The notes: generated from the letters alone by a model not told the origin. DNA of 64,000 nucleotides from Phascolomyces articulosus (GCA_025677815.1 JAIXMP010000056.1:105507-169506); one strand, 5' to 3'; positions 36,324-49,443 are shown, counted from the stretch's first letter. Numbers and translations: made by a program.

Positions 36324-37317
36324 TTACCTTAATTGTTGAATTAATTTGCGTAATTCTTTTCTAACATTCTTTACAGCACGAATATCTGATTTTTCGATAT
36401 GCATTAAACGTTCTACTGTAAGACCAGACGAAGATGAAGAGATCATTCTTTGAACCAAGTTATCTGTAATTGCAATGACATAGGCTAAAAAAAGAAAGAA
36501 AGGGGGATTGTATAATATAATAATAATAATAATAATTGAAATTAGACGATGATCATTACAAGAAAAATTCATATGTGTATGTGCACGGTCATTGTTATTT
36601 TCCCACCCCTCAAAACCTCTCCTATCTATAATAATTACCTCCACAATCAGCACTATTCGCTTGATGTGGTGTATTCATATGAATAAATCGAGGTGGCTGA
36701 TTAGCATAACCAAGGATCGCTATCATTCTTCGAGCAGTAAGTCGAGCAGCAGCTATATTGGATTCACCCATACTATCATAATAGTAAAATGCATGCGATC
36801 GTTTCAAAAACACTAATAATGACCAATGTGATCCACTAAACCCCGCGTGGGGCCGTGAATCACTCACAGGTATAAATAATGCATCATAATGATTAAGATT
36901 CGGTGGAAGCGCTGATGAAATATACGTTACATCTATATTTATATAATTTTAATCAGTCATTATACACTATCCTATTCATTGTTATTATTTTTAAATCAAA
37001 TCAAAATATGTATATCAAACCTTGGATATGAACAATCAGTTCAACCATACCAGGTCGTAAAAGTAAAATCTTTGCAGAATCGGGAATAACATTACGATCA
37101 AGATATTCTTGATGGAATGCAAGAATGGTGTCATTCATCCATTGTTTATCTTCTAAAGTTTCATAATCCTAAAAAAAAAAGAGTGACAACAAAATAAGCC
37201 ATTCCAATAAAATAAATGTTATTTGGAAACAAGAAAAACATATTTATAAAATAAGTAAATAAAAGAAGAATGTATTACATGCTCATGAATTACCACATCA
37301 TGGTAATGGAGAAGCAT
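36324..37317 (-). CDS. NEDD8-specific protease, SENP8/NEDP1-like (Ulp1 family C48)
   Basis: Four exons (37279-37317, 37021-37168, 36639-36932, 36324-36484) give 213 aa, the length of NEDP1. After a short start (MLLHYHDVVIHEHDYETLED) comes KQWMNDTILAFHQEYL, the substrate-binding helix of Ulp1 proteases. Catalytic residues are visible: His98 in SGSHWSLLVF, Asp115 in AFYYYDSM, Gln153 in TPHQANSADCG and Cys159. This triad with the oxyanion Gln is intact. SENP8/NEDP1 removes NEDD8 from cullins and other proteins and matures the NEDD8 precursor. The second donor is a weak GTTTGA. The ATG at 37505 belongs to a stop-interrupted frame and is not used. Confidence 0.87.
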
Positions 37318-38287
37318 TTTTTTTGAAGTAAAAAGTGAAAACAGGGTGTATAAAAAAATATGAAAGAGGGAGAAACAAAGGAAAGGAAAAAAAAAATTAG
37401 TGTTATGTGCCTGATGTTACAATCAAAGAAAAGTTGCTTGACTCGTCGGAATCTACTCGCCGTCAATGCCGATTTCGATTGCTTGGCTGCAACAAATTGA
37501 TTCATAAACTATAATACGTATAAAATCTACTTTTTCTTTGGTAATCAACAGCTATAAAATACTATGGTTCGTAAAATCTTCAAGTTGGTTACACTTTTGG
37601 ATTATTGATGAAAATGATAGTATGCCCATTTCACTACTATTACTTCTGACAGAGCTTCATATTTAATAGAACATTATAATCATTATTAGTCTAGTATAAT
37701 TTATATGGAAAAGGAGATAATCATAATAGGAAGCTCATCAATAGTCGTCTATTTTTGATTCTAGAAAAGATCTTCCGTAATTTCATCATCCCTCCTGTTT
37801 TTTTATGAAAAAAACGTAAGGGAAGAAGCCACAAATAAATAATAATGCTTCCAAGAATCGAAGTTTGATTGTCTGTAATGTAACATATTATTTAGCACTT
37901 TGTTATTTATAAATTTTCTCCTCAGATAATCATTTTGTTATGAAAGAATAAGGATTTATTTGTATGTAATAATACTAATCGTGGTAATATATTACAACGT
38001 CTTTTTTTTTGTGTGTGTATTATGGATTATTGTGTTTGTATAAGAATATAGAAAAACGTCAAAATTTCAAAATTTCAGAATTTCAAAATGATATCATCAT
38101 TTGATATTGGTATATGGACCACTTCATGTAAAAAAAAAACGACACTATTACATATATGTACGTATTGCTTTTGAGGGGTATTGAACTATCGGAAAGAGAA
38201 GGATAAAAAAAACTTATAAAAAGAGAATATCTATTATAAATTTTACTTTTTTTTGTTTCTTTTCTTTTCTTTTTTTTTTTTTTTTAC
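37318..38287. other. Divergent intergenic region, no gene seen
   Basis: Lies between the deneddylase and the first transporter. AT-rich, with a poly-pyrimidine block just before 38288. A possible frame at 37290-37505 is broken by poly-A/T runs and has no domain. Confidence 0.5.
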
Positions 38288-39992
38288 ATGTCCTCCCCCT
38301 GCATAGCAACCGCATCTCCAATTTTTTCAGGTAAATAAATCAACTAGCACATTCCGCCTATACATACAACAATTTTCCTCCTCTCACTATATATTCTTCT
38401 TTTCCAATATAATACTAATTCCAGGAGATCATAAAAATGTTCATGATATACAAAGCATAAGAACACCTCAAGACGATGACAATAATATTATTAGAGTCCA
38501 AGATTGTGATCGATCACACGCTGGAAGTTCAGTTTATGCTTATTTCAATATATTATGCTGTATTTGTGGCGTTGGTATGCTTGGATTACCCCAATCCTTA
38601 CAAAAGGGTGGATGGAGCGCATTACTATTATTAATTCTCTCATGGTGGATGACACTTGTAAGTCATTGTTCACAAAAATAATATAAGACATTCATCTCAC
38701 TCGTTTTTTCTTGAAATAAAATAGTATTGTTCTATCATCTTGATTCGATCTTTATATCTTTCACGATGTCATGATAATCAAAAAATACCTCTGCGTCTTG
38801 TTTCTATGCCTGCCATAGCAAAAGAAGCTTTTGGTAAAGTTGGAGGATACATCACATTCTTTTTTCAAACATTAATTACTTTTGGCCTTGCAACGCTTCA
38901 TTTTATACTTGCAGGCGCTAATATGAACAAATGTAAAGTAATCATTACCTACGAATTTACACGATGAAAAAAAAAAAGATAGAAAAAAAGGGTGTTGTTC
39001 GGATAATAGTTGAATGTGATAATAATATATAACAAGTGAAACTAATTACTATAATAAACTACTATCCCCAATCTTGTATTTATATAGTATGTGAGGGTAC
39101 TGTAGCCCAAATTGGTCAGGTATCATGGACAATTGTTATATGTATCTTGGTTGCATTTCCTTATATTTTTTTAAAAAGTATGAAAGATACTGGTTGGACA
39201 AGTATTTTCGGCGCACTCGCCATTTTGACCACAGCCGTCATATGCGTCATTGTCGCCGGAATTGATCAACAAACACGATATAGTCACCAAGAAGAACACC
39301 CCGAAAATACAATGTTACCCGCAATTACACATCATACCATTCTTTGGCAAACATACCCCGCTGCTCTATCCAATATTTCCGTTAGTTTTAGTGGAAATGT
39401 TACTTTTCCTACGATTGAGGCTGCCATGAATAAACCACACCAATGGTCAAGGGTAATTACCACAGGATTATCAACAGCTGCTCTCTTTTACATTATGATT
39501 GCTACAGCGGGTTATTCTATCTATGGTGATACTGTACAAAATCCAGTTTATTACAGTCTTCCTGAAGGTATCCCTCGTATTGTATGTACTGTACTTATTA
39601 CCATTGCTGTTACCGCCTCCATCCCTATTTATTTAATGGCATTGACACTCGAATGTGAAGAAATGATGGGCATTACAGTGGAACGACGAGGACGATTTTA
39701 TGAATTTATTTTACGTGCTGGATTTCGATCATTCACTGTCTTTTTGTGTGGATTGATCGGTTGTACCGTACCCTATTTTGATCTGCTTATGGCTTTGTTT
39801 GGGGCATTTGGTTGTTCGACTACCGTATATTTGATCCCCGTTTTATGTTACTGGCGTCTTTCTGGCTTTAGGAACAAGCCATTCTATGAACTTGCTTGGA
39901 ACTTTTTAATTCTTGTATTTGGCCTTATGGGACTTGTATTCGGTACTTGGTTTGCGATGGAAGATCTCATCCGTGCATATCAGCATGTATAA
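38288..39992 (+). CDS. Amino-acid transporter, AAAP family (AVT-like), copy 1
   Basis: Four exons (38288-38330, 38425-38657, 38725-38932, 39088-39992) give 462 aa. After a soluble N-terminus come about 11 hydrophobic segments. Family marks: the first helix has NILCCICGVGMLGLPQSLQK, followed by GGWSALLLLILSWWMTL; then AKEAFGKVGGYITFFFQTLI, KDTGWTSIFGALAILTTAVI, SNISVSFSGNVTFPTIEAAM and YSIYGDTVQNPVYYSLPEGI. AAAP/AVT carriers couple amino-acid movement to the proton gradient, often at the vacuole. The substrate is unknown. Its paralog lies 2.1 kb downstream on the same strand with the same intron phases, so the pair arose by tandem duplication. Confidence 0.9.
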
Positions 39993-42101
39993 ATATTTTA
40001 TTTATGCTCATATTATAATATAATACCCTACCGTTCCATTTATTATTGCATGTATTATGCTTAAACATAAATGAAACGCTATCATGATCTTAGATTATGT
40101 TGTATATAGATCTATATAAAAAACCGACCATCAATACATAACTCTCTATTAATAATTTCCCTCATGTACAAATTTTCAAATGAAGAAAACAATTACAAAA
40201 AGAAAAAAAAAAAGAGGATGGTAATACATTGCCGTGCAAAATACCCCTGAAATTTATATCAATATTTTCGATGCGGTTGTGGTCTATCTTGATAACTAAC
40301 TAATTCTTAATTATGAAGACGATTAGAACTCTTTACATTTTGATTTGGAGGCTGTGATAAAAAAATAAAATAAAATAAAGATGGTGATTGACATCACATA
40401 CTACTACTATTATTATTATAGATGATACATTAATAAAAATGTTAAATATTTTTTGAGTGACGTACCTTATATAGGTAAAAGTAAAAATACACTTATAATC
40501 TAAACAATTTCAAAATGTTGATATCTTAATGGTACATTTACAATAATCGAGAAAAAATAGGGTAAAATCATAGGGTCTCATGATAATTATTATAATACAT
40601 AATCGTGGGGCATCATCAGATGGTATCCCCTAAATGTCAGATAATTTATGTAAAAGCTGATATTGAAGCTCAAATTGATAAAAGGAGGCTATTATTTGTA
40701 AAACCTGGGTGTATCTTTAACTGCATAGTATAATAATAGTATATGGATGAAACCAATGCTTTCCAATTAATTTTTGGCATCCATATATATATTATATTGC
40801 TTTATAGTACATGATGCCCTTTTGAAGACAGCAGTAAAATAAGTATTACATTTGCACTCATGGAAAAGTATGCTATCAGTATAGTATAAAATATTCCGCT
40901 ATATTCTCCATGCATCATGATGCTTATACGTATATCGGACTAATCTATCTATATGGTGAAGGTGCACAAAATCATAATATGACTATCATGGAAGATCCCA
41001 TCCGTGCATAACTGCATCTATGTTTTTTTTTCCTATTTTTCTTTGGATGAAAAAGAAACTTGAAAAATATTATTGATAATCCCTGTGTTATATTCCATTC
41101 CTCCTCCTCTTTCCCAGCTTTTTATCCATAATTGACACGTTCGATTCCATCCTAACTTCAGGTTCTGATACTGTTGTTGTTCATAATGATAGAAGGATTA
41201 TTGAAAAACATATAAATATTTGGAATTGACCTTCTTCTATTTATCCACACGTAACACGTAAAACAATACCAATACTACAACGTATGTCATTGATTACGTT
41301 AACATGATGAAAATTCCTTTATTGGATTATCTGCATATTTATATATTAAGAAGTAGCTATAATGGAAAAATATACTTATTAAATTCATCAATGGTACCAT
41401 TATGTTGCGAAAAAGAAATACAAAACATGAATACAATAATTCTAATAATAATACCAATATAAAAACCAAATCAAGAAACAATTGCAAGAACCTGCAGGAG
41501 ATGGATGTATTTTTTTTTCAAAAAAGAAAAGTTAAAAAAAATACGCCAGTGACATGAGACTTGAAAAAAAAAAGATTACGATAGATTTTCTATTTAGCAA
41601 TCCCAAGCAGAATTATACCCCTGAATTTCCGTAATAGGTCTTTAGGAATTTGACATTTCGAATGATTCCTTGTCCCTTCTTGTTTGCTTAAATAACTGAT
41701 CATTTAATAGATGAAATAATATATATAATAATACTTCGTAGTTATATATATTGTCCTTATGAGATGAATAACTTTGGTTATAAGAAAAATTAAACTTTAC
41801 ATATTTTTTTTTGATTTGGAAGAAGGGAGAAAATGATGAATAAAGAAAAAAAAAGGAGAGAATGATGGCTAGTGAAATGGTTGCATATATATAAACGTTA
41901 AAATTTCGTGTCAGTAGCCCTATTACCTCCTTTCTGCATATAATACAAGTCAGCCACTGATGCCTTATGATGTGAATGATGGATGTTTCTACTAATATTA
42001 AAATAAAATGTACCATTTATATAATGGGATGTCTTTTTTTTTTCCTTTCCTCTTTTTCTATTTTTCATCTTTTTACCGTTTTGTTTTGAAATTCATTCTG
42101 T
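39993..42101. other. Spacer between the two transporter genes
   Basis: AT-rich spacer without an intact gene. It contains a short fragment of a third transporter copy (annotated separately at 40930-41022). A minus-strand frame at 41642-42016 has no domain and is probably chance. Confidence 0.5.
40930..41022 (+). pseudogene. Fragment of a third AAAP transporter copy
   Basis: Two pieces of the copy-1 gene appear here side by side. CTATCTATATGGTGAAGGTG, then CACAAAATC, matches the copy-1 region encoding SIYGDTVQN (about 39515-39542). ATGGAAGATCCCATCCGTGC, then ATAACTGCAT, matches the copy-1 C-terminus (MEDLIRAYQH, about 39957-39986) with a stop. Roughly 400 bp between these two sites is missing. 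The remnant suggests the array once had three or more members, or that a retrocopy was deleted internally. Confidence 0.6.
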
Positions 42102-43842
42102 ATGGTCGACTCTTCACTATATATAGGTAAAATAATAGATATTTTAGTTTACATTATTCGTATATGATGGATTCAAGTGGAGAAAACATATCTATGATTA
42201 AGAGAAGGTACTTATATTGTGTTTGGTCTAATCAGATAAGCAAGAAGATTTTCCCAGTATCGCTAGCAAAGAAGCTGCGAGAATCCCTGTTACAGATTGT
42301 GATAGAACATATGCTGGTCCATCTATTTACGCTTTCTACAACATTGTCTGTAGTGTTTGTGGTGTCGGTATGCTCGCTTTATCACAATCGCTAAGCAAAG
42401 GTGGATGGGCTGCCATTGCTTTAATCATCATTGCTTGGTGGATGGTTCTTGTGAGTCAAAAATTAAATAAAATTAGAACTGTTACAATAGTACTGCAAAA
42501 CGACTTGGATTTTAATTGCATAATGTACTAAACCATATAAATCAATTTCTGTATATAATATATATATATATATAACGACGACAAATAACAACTACGATAA
42601 TAAAAAGTATCTTTCTATCATTGTCAACAAGTGTTTATATCTTCCACGCAACAGAAAATTACATCATACTCGGCTTTCATCCATTCCAGCAATTGCTGAT
42701 GATGCTTTCGGTAAATTTGGTGGTTGGATAGCTTATTTTTTCCAAACATGGATTTTCCTCGGTGCTTCTATTCTTCATTTTGTACTTGCTGGTGCCAATA
42801 TGAATAAATGTATGTAAAATAAGAATTTACGCATTTATACAAAAGAAAAAAAAACATCCATGATTCTAGTAAATGATAAAATCCTCAAAAGTAAATAACT
42901 CATATTAACCAATTTCTTTTATTTCATATACATATATATAATTTTTTAGTATGTGAAAATACAGCTGGAGAAATTGGTGTTGTTCCTTGGACAATTATAT
43001 TCTGTATTGTCATATGCATTCCATTCATTTTCCTGAAGAGTATGAGCGATACAGGATGGACGAGTATCTCCGGTGCTCTTGCCATTTTAATAACCACATT
43101 CATATGTGTTGTTGTCGCTGGTGTTGACAATAACACAGGTCTTCCACAAAGAATAGCTTCAGGTCAAATCGCCCCAATCACCCACCAAAGCTTTGTCTTG
43201 AGTGGATTTCCAGGAGCATTAGCAAATATTGCTGTTAGTTTTGGTGCTAACATGATGTTTCCATCGATTGAAGCGGCAATGAGGAAACCAAAACAATGGC
43301 CCCAAGTTGTCACTTATGCATTAACAACATGTGCCTGCCTTTATATCTTGATTGCCGTTCCCGGTTACTATGTTTATGGAGATAGTGTTAAAAACCCAGT
43401 CTATTATAGCCTTCCTGATGGCATTCCACTCAAAATATGTATTGTATTGGTAACGCTCGCTGTCCTAGCACCAATTCCTATTTTTTTGTCTGCATTTAAT
43501 CTCGAATGTGAAGAAGCCATGAATTTGACGGTCGAACGTTTGGGTCGTAAACGCGAATTTATTTTTCGTGCAATTTTTCGAAGTTTGACAATTATATTTT
43601 GCGCTGTCGTTGGATGTACTATTCCCTTCTTTGATTTGCTTATGGGTCTTGTTGGGTCCTTTGGTTTTTGCACGTGTATTTTTATTGTGCCTATCCCATG
43701 TTACTGGAGATTAACTGGATTCCGGAATAAGCCAATATATGAGCTTGCTTGGAATATCTTGATTCTTTTATTTGGTTTCGTAGGACTTATATTTGGTACT
43801 TGGTTTGCTGTCGAAGATCTTGTTCATGAATTTCAAAAGTAA
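42102..43842 (+). CDS. Amino-acid transporter, AAAP family (AVT-like), copy 2
   Basis: Four exons (42102-42126, 42236-42450, 42608-42809, 42950-43842) give 444 aa. It closely parallels copy 1: YNIVCSVCGVGMLALSQSLS, then KGGWAAIALIIIAWWMVL; DDAFGKFGGWIAYFFQTWIF; SDTGWTSISGALAILITTFI; ANIAVSFGANMMFPSIEAAM; YYVYGDSVKNPVYYSLPDGI; and a C-terminus TGFRNKPIYELAWNILILLF shared nearly word for word with copy 1. Intron positions and phases are the same, but the first exon encodes a different short N-terminus (MVDSSLYI). This short exon 1 is the least certain part. The cytosolic N-terminus often carries sorting or turnover signals, so the copies may differ in location. Confidence 0.87.
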
Positions 43843-44203
43843 TTATATTTAATTTTAATTTAATTCTACCCACCCTATCCCTCAACTTTTTTTTTTTTTT
43901 TTTTACGAATCTGCCTATCGTTTATGCTAATAGATGCATTGTAATTTTCAAAACAACAAAGATGAATGTGCTTTTTATCTTGTGATTTTTTTCTGTTATT
44001 ATTATTATTATTATAAATCTATAATTATCTCTCTACAGATTCAAATATATATATATTACTTAATTTATGTTAAATTCTTATGTGACAATTTTATTCTGTC
44101 AAATAAAAATGGTACATATCTACTATATCTTTACATCATAGTGATTATTGATCATAATTTGTTTTGAAGCATTTTCTATATCGACGATGATTAAAATATT
44201 GAA
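43843..44203. other. Intergenic, no gene seen
   Basis: 3' flank of the second transporter, poly-T and AT-rich repeats, up to the proposed left end of the CACTA element. Confidence 0.5.
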
Positions 44204-44436
44204 CACTATATTTTTTAAAATTAGAAAAACCCCAACATCATGATTTTTCAGGAAAAATAAACCTTAAGTTTCCTGAAAACAAGAAATTTTTTTCAAGCGT
44301 GGGTCACACAAGCCTAGCTTCGGACGGACCAGTTATCCGAACCGAAATGTCTCAACCATTATGTTTGAAAGTAACTACTAAATGTTTATTAACAATACTA
44401 ATAACGTATTCTTCTCATTTTCAATCATCATCATTT

Positions 44437-45587
44437 TTAGTTACGTCTTTTACTTCCTGATGGCTGGTTTTCTCCAAAGTCTATTATATAGAGTTCTTTT
44501 TTAGTATATTCCAAGAAAGATATAGTAAAAAATAAATTGCAGTTGTATGAACACAAGAACTGAAGAATATATACCCACCCTCAGTAGAACGACGCTTATT
44601 TCCAGAAGGAACCAATGGTTCAGGTACTGCACTGGTCTCAATTTCATCTTCGCTGCTTTCAAATAAATTGAGACCCTCCTCCTCGTCTTCATCTCCTTCT
44701 TCTTGACAACGTTCTTGCTGTCTTTCTTCGGGTTCTTGACGATCCTCCATTTCGTCATGCTCATGTTGTTGGAGTGGCTCATTTTCCTGTTGTCGCTGAT
44801 CTTGTTGATTCTCACTGGCCATAATTCTCCTCTTTTCTCTTTTTGAGCAGGCACCTCTCTTTCGGTCCCAAAATAGAGAAAGGATTCTGTTAGAACCCCA
44901 GTTTCTTTTGCATGCTGCCAAAGGAACAAAGTTGACACATTGTCGTTCCAACTTGATACAGCAGGTTTGAACCTTTTCTGCCATGGTTACCCATGACATC
45001 TGCAGTACCTCCTTGTCTGTTTTTCCTTTAACCATGGTATTAATGATGATTTTGGCACGCTGCTCGAGATTATCAATCGTAAGCTCCTCGTCGAAAAGAG
45101 TCATATCCACGTTATGTTTAGCTCCTATGGCGTGACAAAGCTGGGTGATTTCATCCATTGAAAACTTCGTCTTTGGTGGAACTTGTCGTTGGTATTTGCC
45201 AGTGTCGATTTTAACGCCTTTGAAGATAGGAGCAGGTCCAAATTCGTCAACAGGTTGCTTGCTAAGCTTATCTTCCAAACGCTCGACTTTTCTTCCAAGT
45301 TTTTCGATCGTTTTATTACTTTGCTCTACTATTTTGGAAAGATGCTTGACCGAATTGACTAATGCACCTACTGAGTGATTTACACCACCTAATGATTCAC
45401 TCAAACGGTTATACGTGCGTGTAAATTTTGTTTCAATAGATTCACCGGCATTGTGTCTTCTAGAAGTAGTAGCATGATTGTCAGGGGAGCGAAACGATGG
45501 AGAGCGGGTATAAGTATAAATTATAGGTGAAATGGGTGAAGAATTGATTATGTCACTATCGTGCATTGTAATAATATAAATAGTCAA
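44437..45587 (-). CDS. CACTA second ORF, coiled-coil protein
   Basis: Two exons, 44579-45587 and 44437-44480, join in frame (350 aa; 343 if translation begins at the Met at 45566, which is likelier). Residues about 55-110 are predicted coiled coil (NHSVGALVNSVKHLSKIVEQ, then SNKTIEKLGRKVERLEDKL). A central conserved-looking block contains FSMDEITQLCHAIGAKHNVD and TIDNLEQRAKIIINTMVKGK. The C-terminal third is Gln/Glu-rich and acidic. The short last exon repeats the end motif: PSGNKRR before the intron and PSGSKRRN at the terminus, basic tails that may be nuclear signals. It lies downstream of the transposase within the same element, so I infer an accessory DNA-binding protein like TNPA, but there is no recognisable domain. 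Confidence 0.65.
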
Positions 45588-45731
45588 AGTAGAGTGTAGG
45601 TTTTGTTCTGTTTAATAGATATATAAAAAAAGAGGGAAAGAAAGAAAAGAGAAAAAGAGTAGGAAAAAAAAATAGATACTATAATAAATATTTAAAATGA
45701 GAAGATACAAGGTTTAAAATTTGAAAAGGTG

Positions 45732-48700
45732 CTACCATGTGCTATTTAATGTTCCTAATTTATCTTTTGTAGTTACATTGCCATCAGTATCAGTATATTT
45801 AATCTTTTTTCTTCCAGCATCATCAGTTGAGCACAAATATTGGCGCGATGATGGACTTTTAATGCGCCAGACAATTCCTGTAATGTCATTTACATTAACA
45901 ACTACATGTTTCGTTGTAGCGTTTTCTGTTCTATAGGGCCAGCCACCAGATTCACTCTCCTCCACTTTATACAACTTCGTCATGGCTAATATACTTTTTT
46001 TGTTATCAACCTCATAGCAGAAATATGCTAATACTTCTCCAAAATATGTCAGCGGTACCGAGTTCGTCTTATTATTACGTTGTCTATTCGTGTTGAGCTC
46101 CAAACAGAGCTTAATCACATTATTGGTTTTTAAGGTAAAACCATTCTTGTGAGATGAACCATACACAGTTCCATGGCGAAGTCCCGTTTTTTTCCCTTGA
46201 CCATCACTTTTCCACACACGATGTCCGACTTGTACAGAGTCACTTGGTTGAACCTCCACTTCTTTCCTCTCAAATACTTTATAATAAAGACGGGTCTAAT
46301 TAAAGTATATTGTGCTTTATGTCAGTTACTTTATTTATTAAGCCATGTTAGAGGCAAAGAAAATATCTTAACATTTGTTCTAATAGACGACTTACCTTTT
46401 TGACAACATTAAATTCGTATTTTTTGGATAAGTCTTGTAACGTTTCTTCACTAAATGGTGACCAAAGTTCAGGACTATCTGGATTATCGTCATCTTCAGA
46501 AGTTGAAGTTTCGTTAGGTGCAAGAATATGGAAAGCGGATAAATCCGTTTCTTCATATTCATCATTGCTAATTCGATTACTACGTCTTTCTGATGCAAGA
46601 CTGAGCATTTCGTTTGCTATATAATATATAAAAGGGTTAGTATTACATTAATATGAATAAATCCATATTAACCTTAAACATTGTTTACCAGCATTTGCCC
46701 CAGGATATCGCCTTGAAGTGATACGTGATTTAATCCCTCCAACCGCACGTTCTTGTGCAAATGCGCTGTAATATGTCAATGGACCCATTTTAATGATGCT
46801 GTATGGTAAGTGGGTTAAATGATGTTCTGTAATCGTAAATATCTTCGGTGCAATGAGTTTGGCCTCAGTCTGATCCATCAACCATTTATGCCAATCTTCG
46901 ATTACTTGTTCGAGTTCTTTGATATCTGTTTTTGTAACTGAACGACTAGATCCAATTTGGACTATTCTGGATAATGTTAAAATTGCAGTACGGTTTCTAC
47001 TTGGAATGAAATCTGCAATAATTGTTGGAAGTAAGAAGAGCAAAAAGTACATGTAGTCTACAGCTCGATAACCGTTTTTGCTAATGCTATTTGTTGATAT
47101 TTCATTGATAGCACAAGAAAAGTTTGATGGCTGGGTTGTTGTGGCTTCCTTTATCCATTCGTTGACATCTTTTAGGTCGGCGTTGCTTAAAAACAAAGGG
47201 CCTCGTTCATCATCACCGTCATCGTCATTGTCCTTTTTTTTAGTGTTTTTTGGCATCTTTTTTCCCTTCTTCGTCAGGCTATGTTTTAAGTTGCCTTTTA
47301 TTGTTTTGTCCGTTTGGTAATCTGTTCCCAAAATCAATTGGACTATTTGCTTCCCAAGGCCATGGTAGAGTAAATGCATAATATCCAGAACATAGAATGA
47401 TGAACCATTTTTATGCATTTTTAAAGGAGCAAATATGCTTGCACTACTTTGGCCAAGTTCGGGTGCTTTTTTTGAATAATGGATAGCTTTACGAAATGCA
47501 GCAGGGAGACCTCTTGGTTGAAAGTTACGATTGAGTACGTCGAATTTATCAATGAAGCATGTACGGCAACCATATCGATGGGAATGACCTGCATGACCAC
47601 ACATTTTGGCAAGTGCCGGCATATCACCTCCAGCAAAGAAAATATGTGCCTTGACCAAAAATTCACCATCTTTTGTTTGAACTTTCATTCCATGATCTTG
47701 AAGGATCTTAAATTCGTCAACTGCTGGTTGTAAAAAACTGGAAAGGTCCACTGGGGATCGGTTTCCGTATATTATGCAGGACTGAAGCATATATTTTTGT
47801 TCTGTTCTAATTGATGGTGGAAAATTCAAGATAATAAAATGACATATAGTCATTGGGCGATATTTGGTAAAACCATCTGTGTATATTCCTACAGCAATTG
47901 TAAGTTCAGTATCGAAGTAATTTGGTGCAGCTTTTTTATAAGTTTTGCCATCGAATACATCGGTCATTACATCGGGATCCATATCTCGGTAGAGGCGATA
48001 TTGAAGTAATGCACGAGTTTCAGGATCATGAACCAAGAGAGCAAGCTGTTCCAGAATGGATATTTGTTTGATAGTGGCTGCAGGTTGTTTAATTATTTCG
48101 CCTGATTTGTTACGTTTTTCACGGTATCTTTTGGTGTTGGGAGTACAATATTGGCATATTTCAGAATCGTCTCCATCTTTATACATTTTGCATCCATTGG
48201 GACACATGTCGTACTTTTTAAATTTAATTGGAAAGTTTTTGATTATGTGATTTCGACATTTGTAGTGGGTGTATAATGGCAGTGGTTGTTGTCCTGGATG
48301 AGCGACTGAATCAATATGATCATTGATTACTTTCATTTGTTTATCAAAGTTAACACTTCCCATCTTTGATTTTTTGGCGATCTCGTATAGTTTTAACGAC
48401 ACATCAACACTGCTAGGTTTATTTTCTTTTGGTAAACGAAATGATACACTCATGGGTGTTCCAGGAGAAATGACTAGAAATTTGTGTTAAATCAAACCAC
48501 TATTTTGGACTTATGATAAACCCACACCTTCTGATACGACGATCTTAACTTACTAATCGATCCATGGCCTTTATTCTCTTCATCATTGTTTGAAAAATCT
48601 CTTTCATCTTCTGTGGAATACTGACAAATTTCTGTGAGCTTTTGCTTTATAGGAAAAGAATTATTTAGAGTTAGAATCTCTCTTATTGACTTTATTTTCT

Positions 48701-48876
48701 GCTCACTATAAAGCAAATTTTCTACTTTAAACAAGTACCTGCGATTCATTCTCTTCACTTCCACATTTTTCAAAATGAAGAGTTTTATTAACTTTTCCAA
48801 CAGAAAGATTTTGATTGAATGATTGATTACACGAAAGACAATGAAATTCCTTAAAATCGTCTGTTGGATTAGGCAT
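45732..48876 (-). CDS. CACTA transposase, tnp2/Transposase_21-like
   Basis: Five exons (48739-48876, 48554-48698, 46689-48473, 46396-46616, 45732-46295) give 950 aa in frame. An N-terminal C-x2-C-x17-H-x3-C zinc-finger-like pattern (C13, C16, H34, C38) is typical of these transposases. The catalytic part includes ELTIAVGIYTDGFTKYRPMT, NFPPSIRTEQKYML, FFAGGDMPALAKMCGH and a CRTC pair, with FYVLDIMHLLYHGLGKQIVQ, all in tnp2 order. An acidic insert lies near residue 470. After the core comes a C-terminal region with VQVGHRVWKSDG and YFGEVLAYFCYEVDNK, common in fungal CMC transposases. I saw no stops or frame breaks. The predicted product would cut and paste this element. Confidence 0.85.
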
Positions 48877-49208
48877 TGTGATTTAAAAGAATTGAGAATT
48901 AAAAAAACAAACTTATTTGAATGATTGGAGCAGTTGTAAAATAATATTATTATTAGACTTATGGTTTACAAAAACTTAAAATAAACTATTCATTGTAAAG
49001 AAAATACTATAGGAAAGTTGTAACGTTGAACAACGCATGAACCCCAACAAGAAGAAACCTGTATGTGGGAATATTCAGGAAAAAGGATCCTGAAAAAACC
49101 TGATTTCAGGTTTATACTTTTAGTGATGGATATAAAATATTCCGGTATCCTGAAATCAGGATTCTGAGTCTGTAGGTCAGGAAACTTCAGGAAATTTTTT
49201 TTACAGTG

Positions 49209-49443
49209 ATAATAAAGAGAGTAAATCATCAAAAATGTTGTCAGTCATTTATTTTTGTAAACAACAATGAACACTCATTTTGTAACTATCATATAACGCA
49301 AATATAAGTATATAAACCCTATAATATAAAACAAACAAAAACAAACTGCGTCATCTTCCTTCAGGCCTTTTTATTATTATTATTATTTCATAACATTATT
49401 CACTAGAACATTCAAAATTAACCTGTATATAGCAATACGAATA
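49209..49443. other. Flank between CACTA element and CBM14 gene
   Basis: AT-rich. Probably holds the promoter of the gene at 49444. No other feature seen. Confidence 0.5.

Larger units (their letters stand above)
44204..49208 (-). mobile_element. CACTA/CMC-type DNA transposon, about 5 kb
   Basis: Two minus-strand genes (a tnp2-like transposase and a second ORF) are flanked by ends rich in the short motif TTCAGGAA/TTCCTGAA. The motif occurs in several copies at about 44248-44280 on the left and 49074-49195 on the right, like CACTA subterminal repeats. The right terminus, read inward, is CACTGTAAAAAAAATTTCC, ending at 49208. The best left candidate is CACTATATTTTTTAAAA at 44204. Only the first bases agree well and the flanking 3-bp sequences (GAA and ATA) do not match, so exact ends are provisional. 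Both genes look open, so the element may still be active. Confidence 0.7.

Noticed and set aside
37290..37505. 71-codon frame as N-terminus of the deneddylase
   Set aside because: It runs through poly-T/A tracts, encodes a Phe-rich string, and reads in a different frame from the conserved protease.
44320..44350. GC-richer inverted block (TCGGACGGACC...TCCGAACCGA) considered as an RNA gene or hairpin
   Set aside because: It lies in the CACTA left subterminal region and has no tRNA-like arms. More likely part of the element end.
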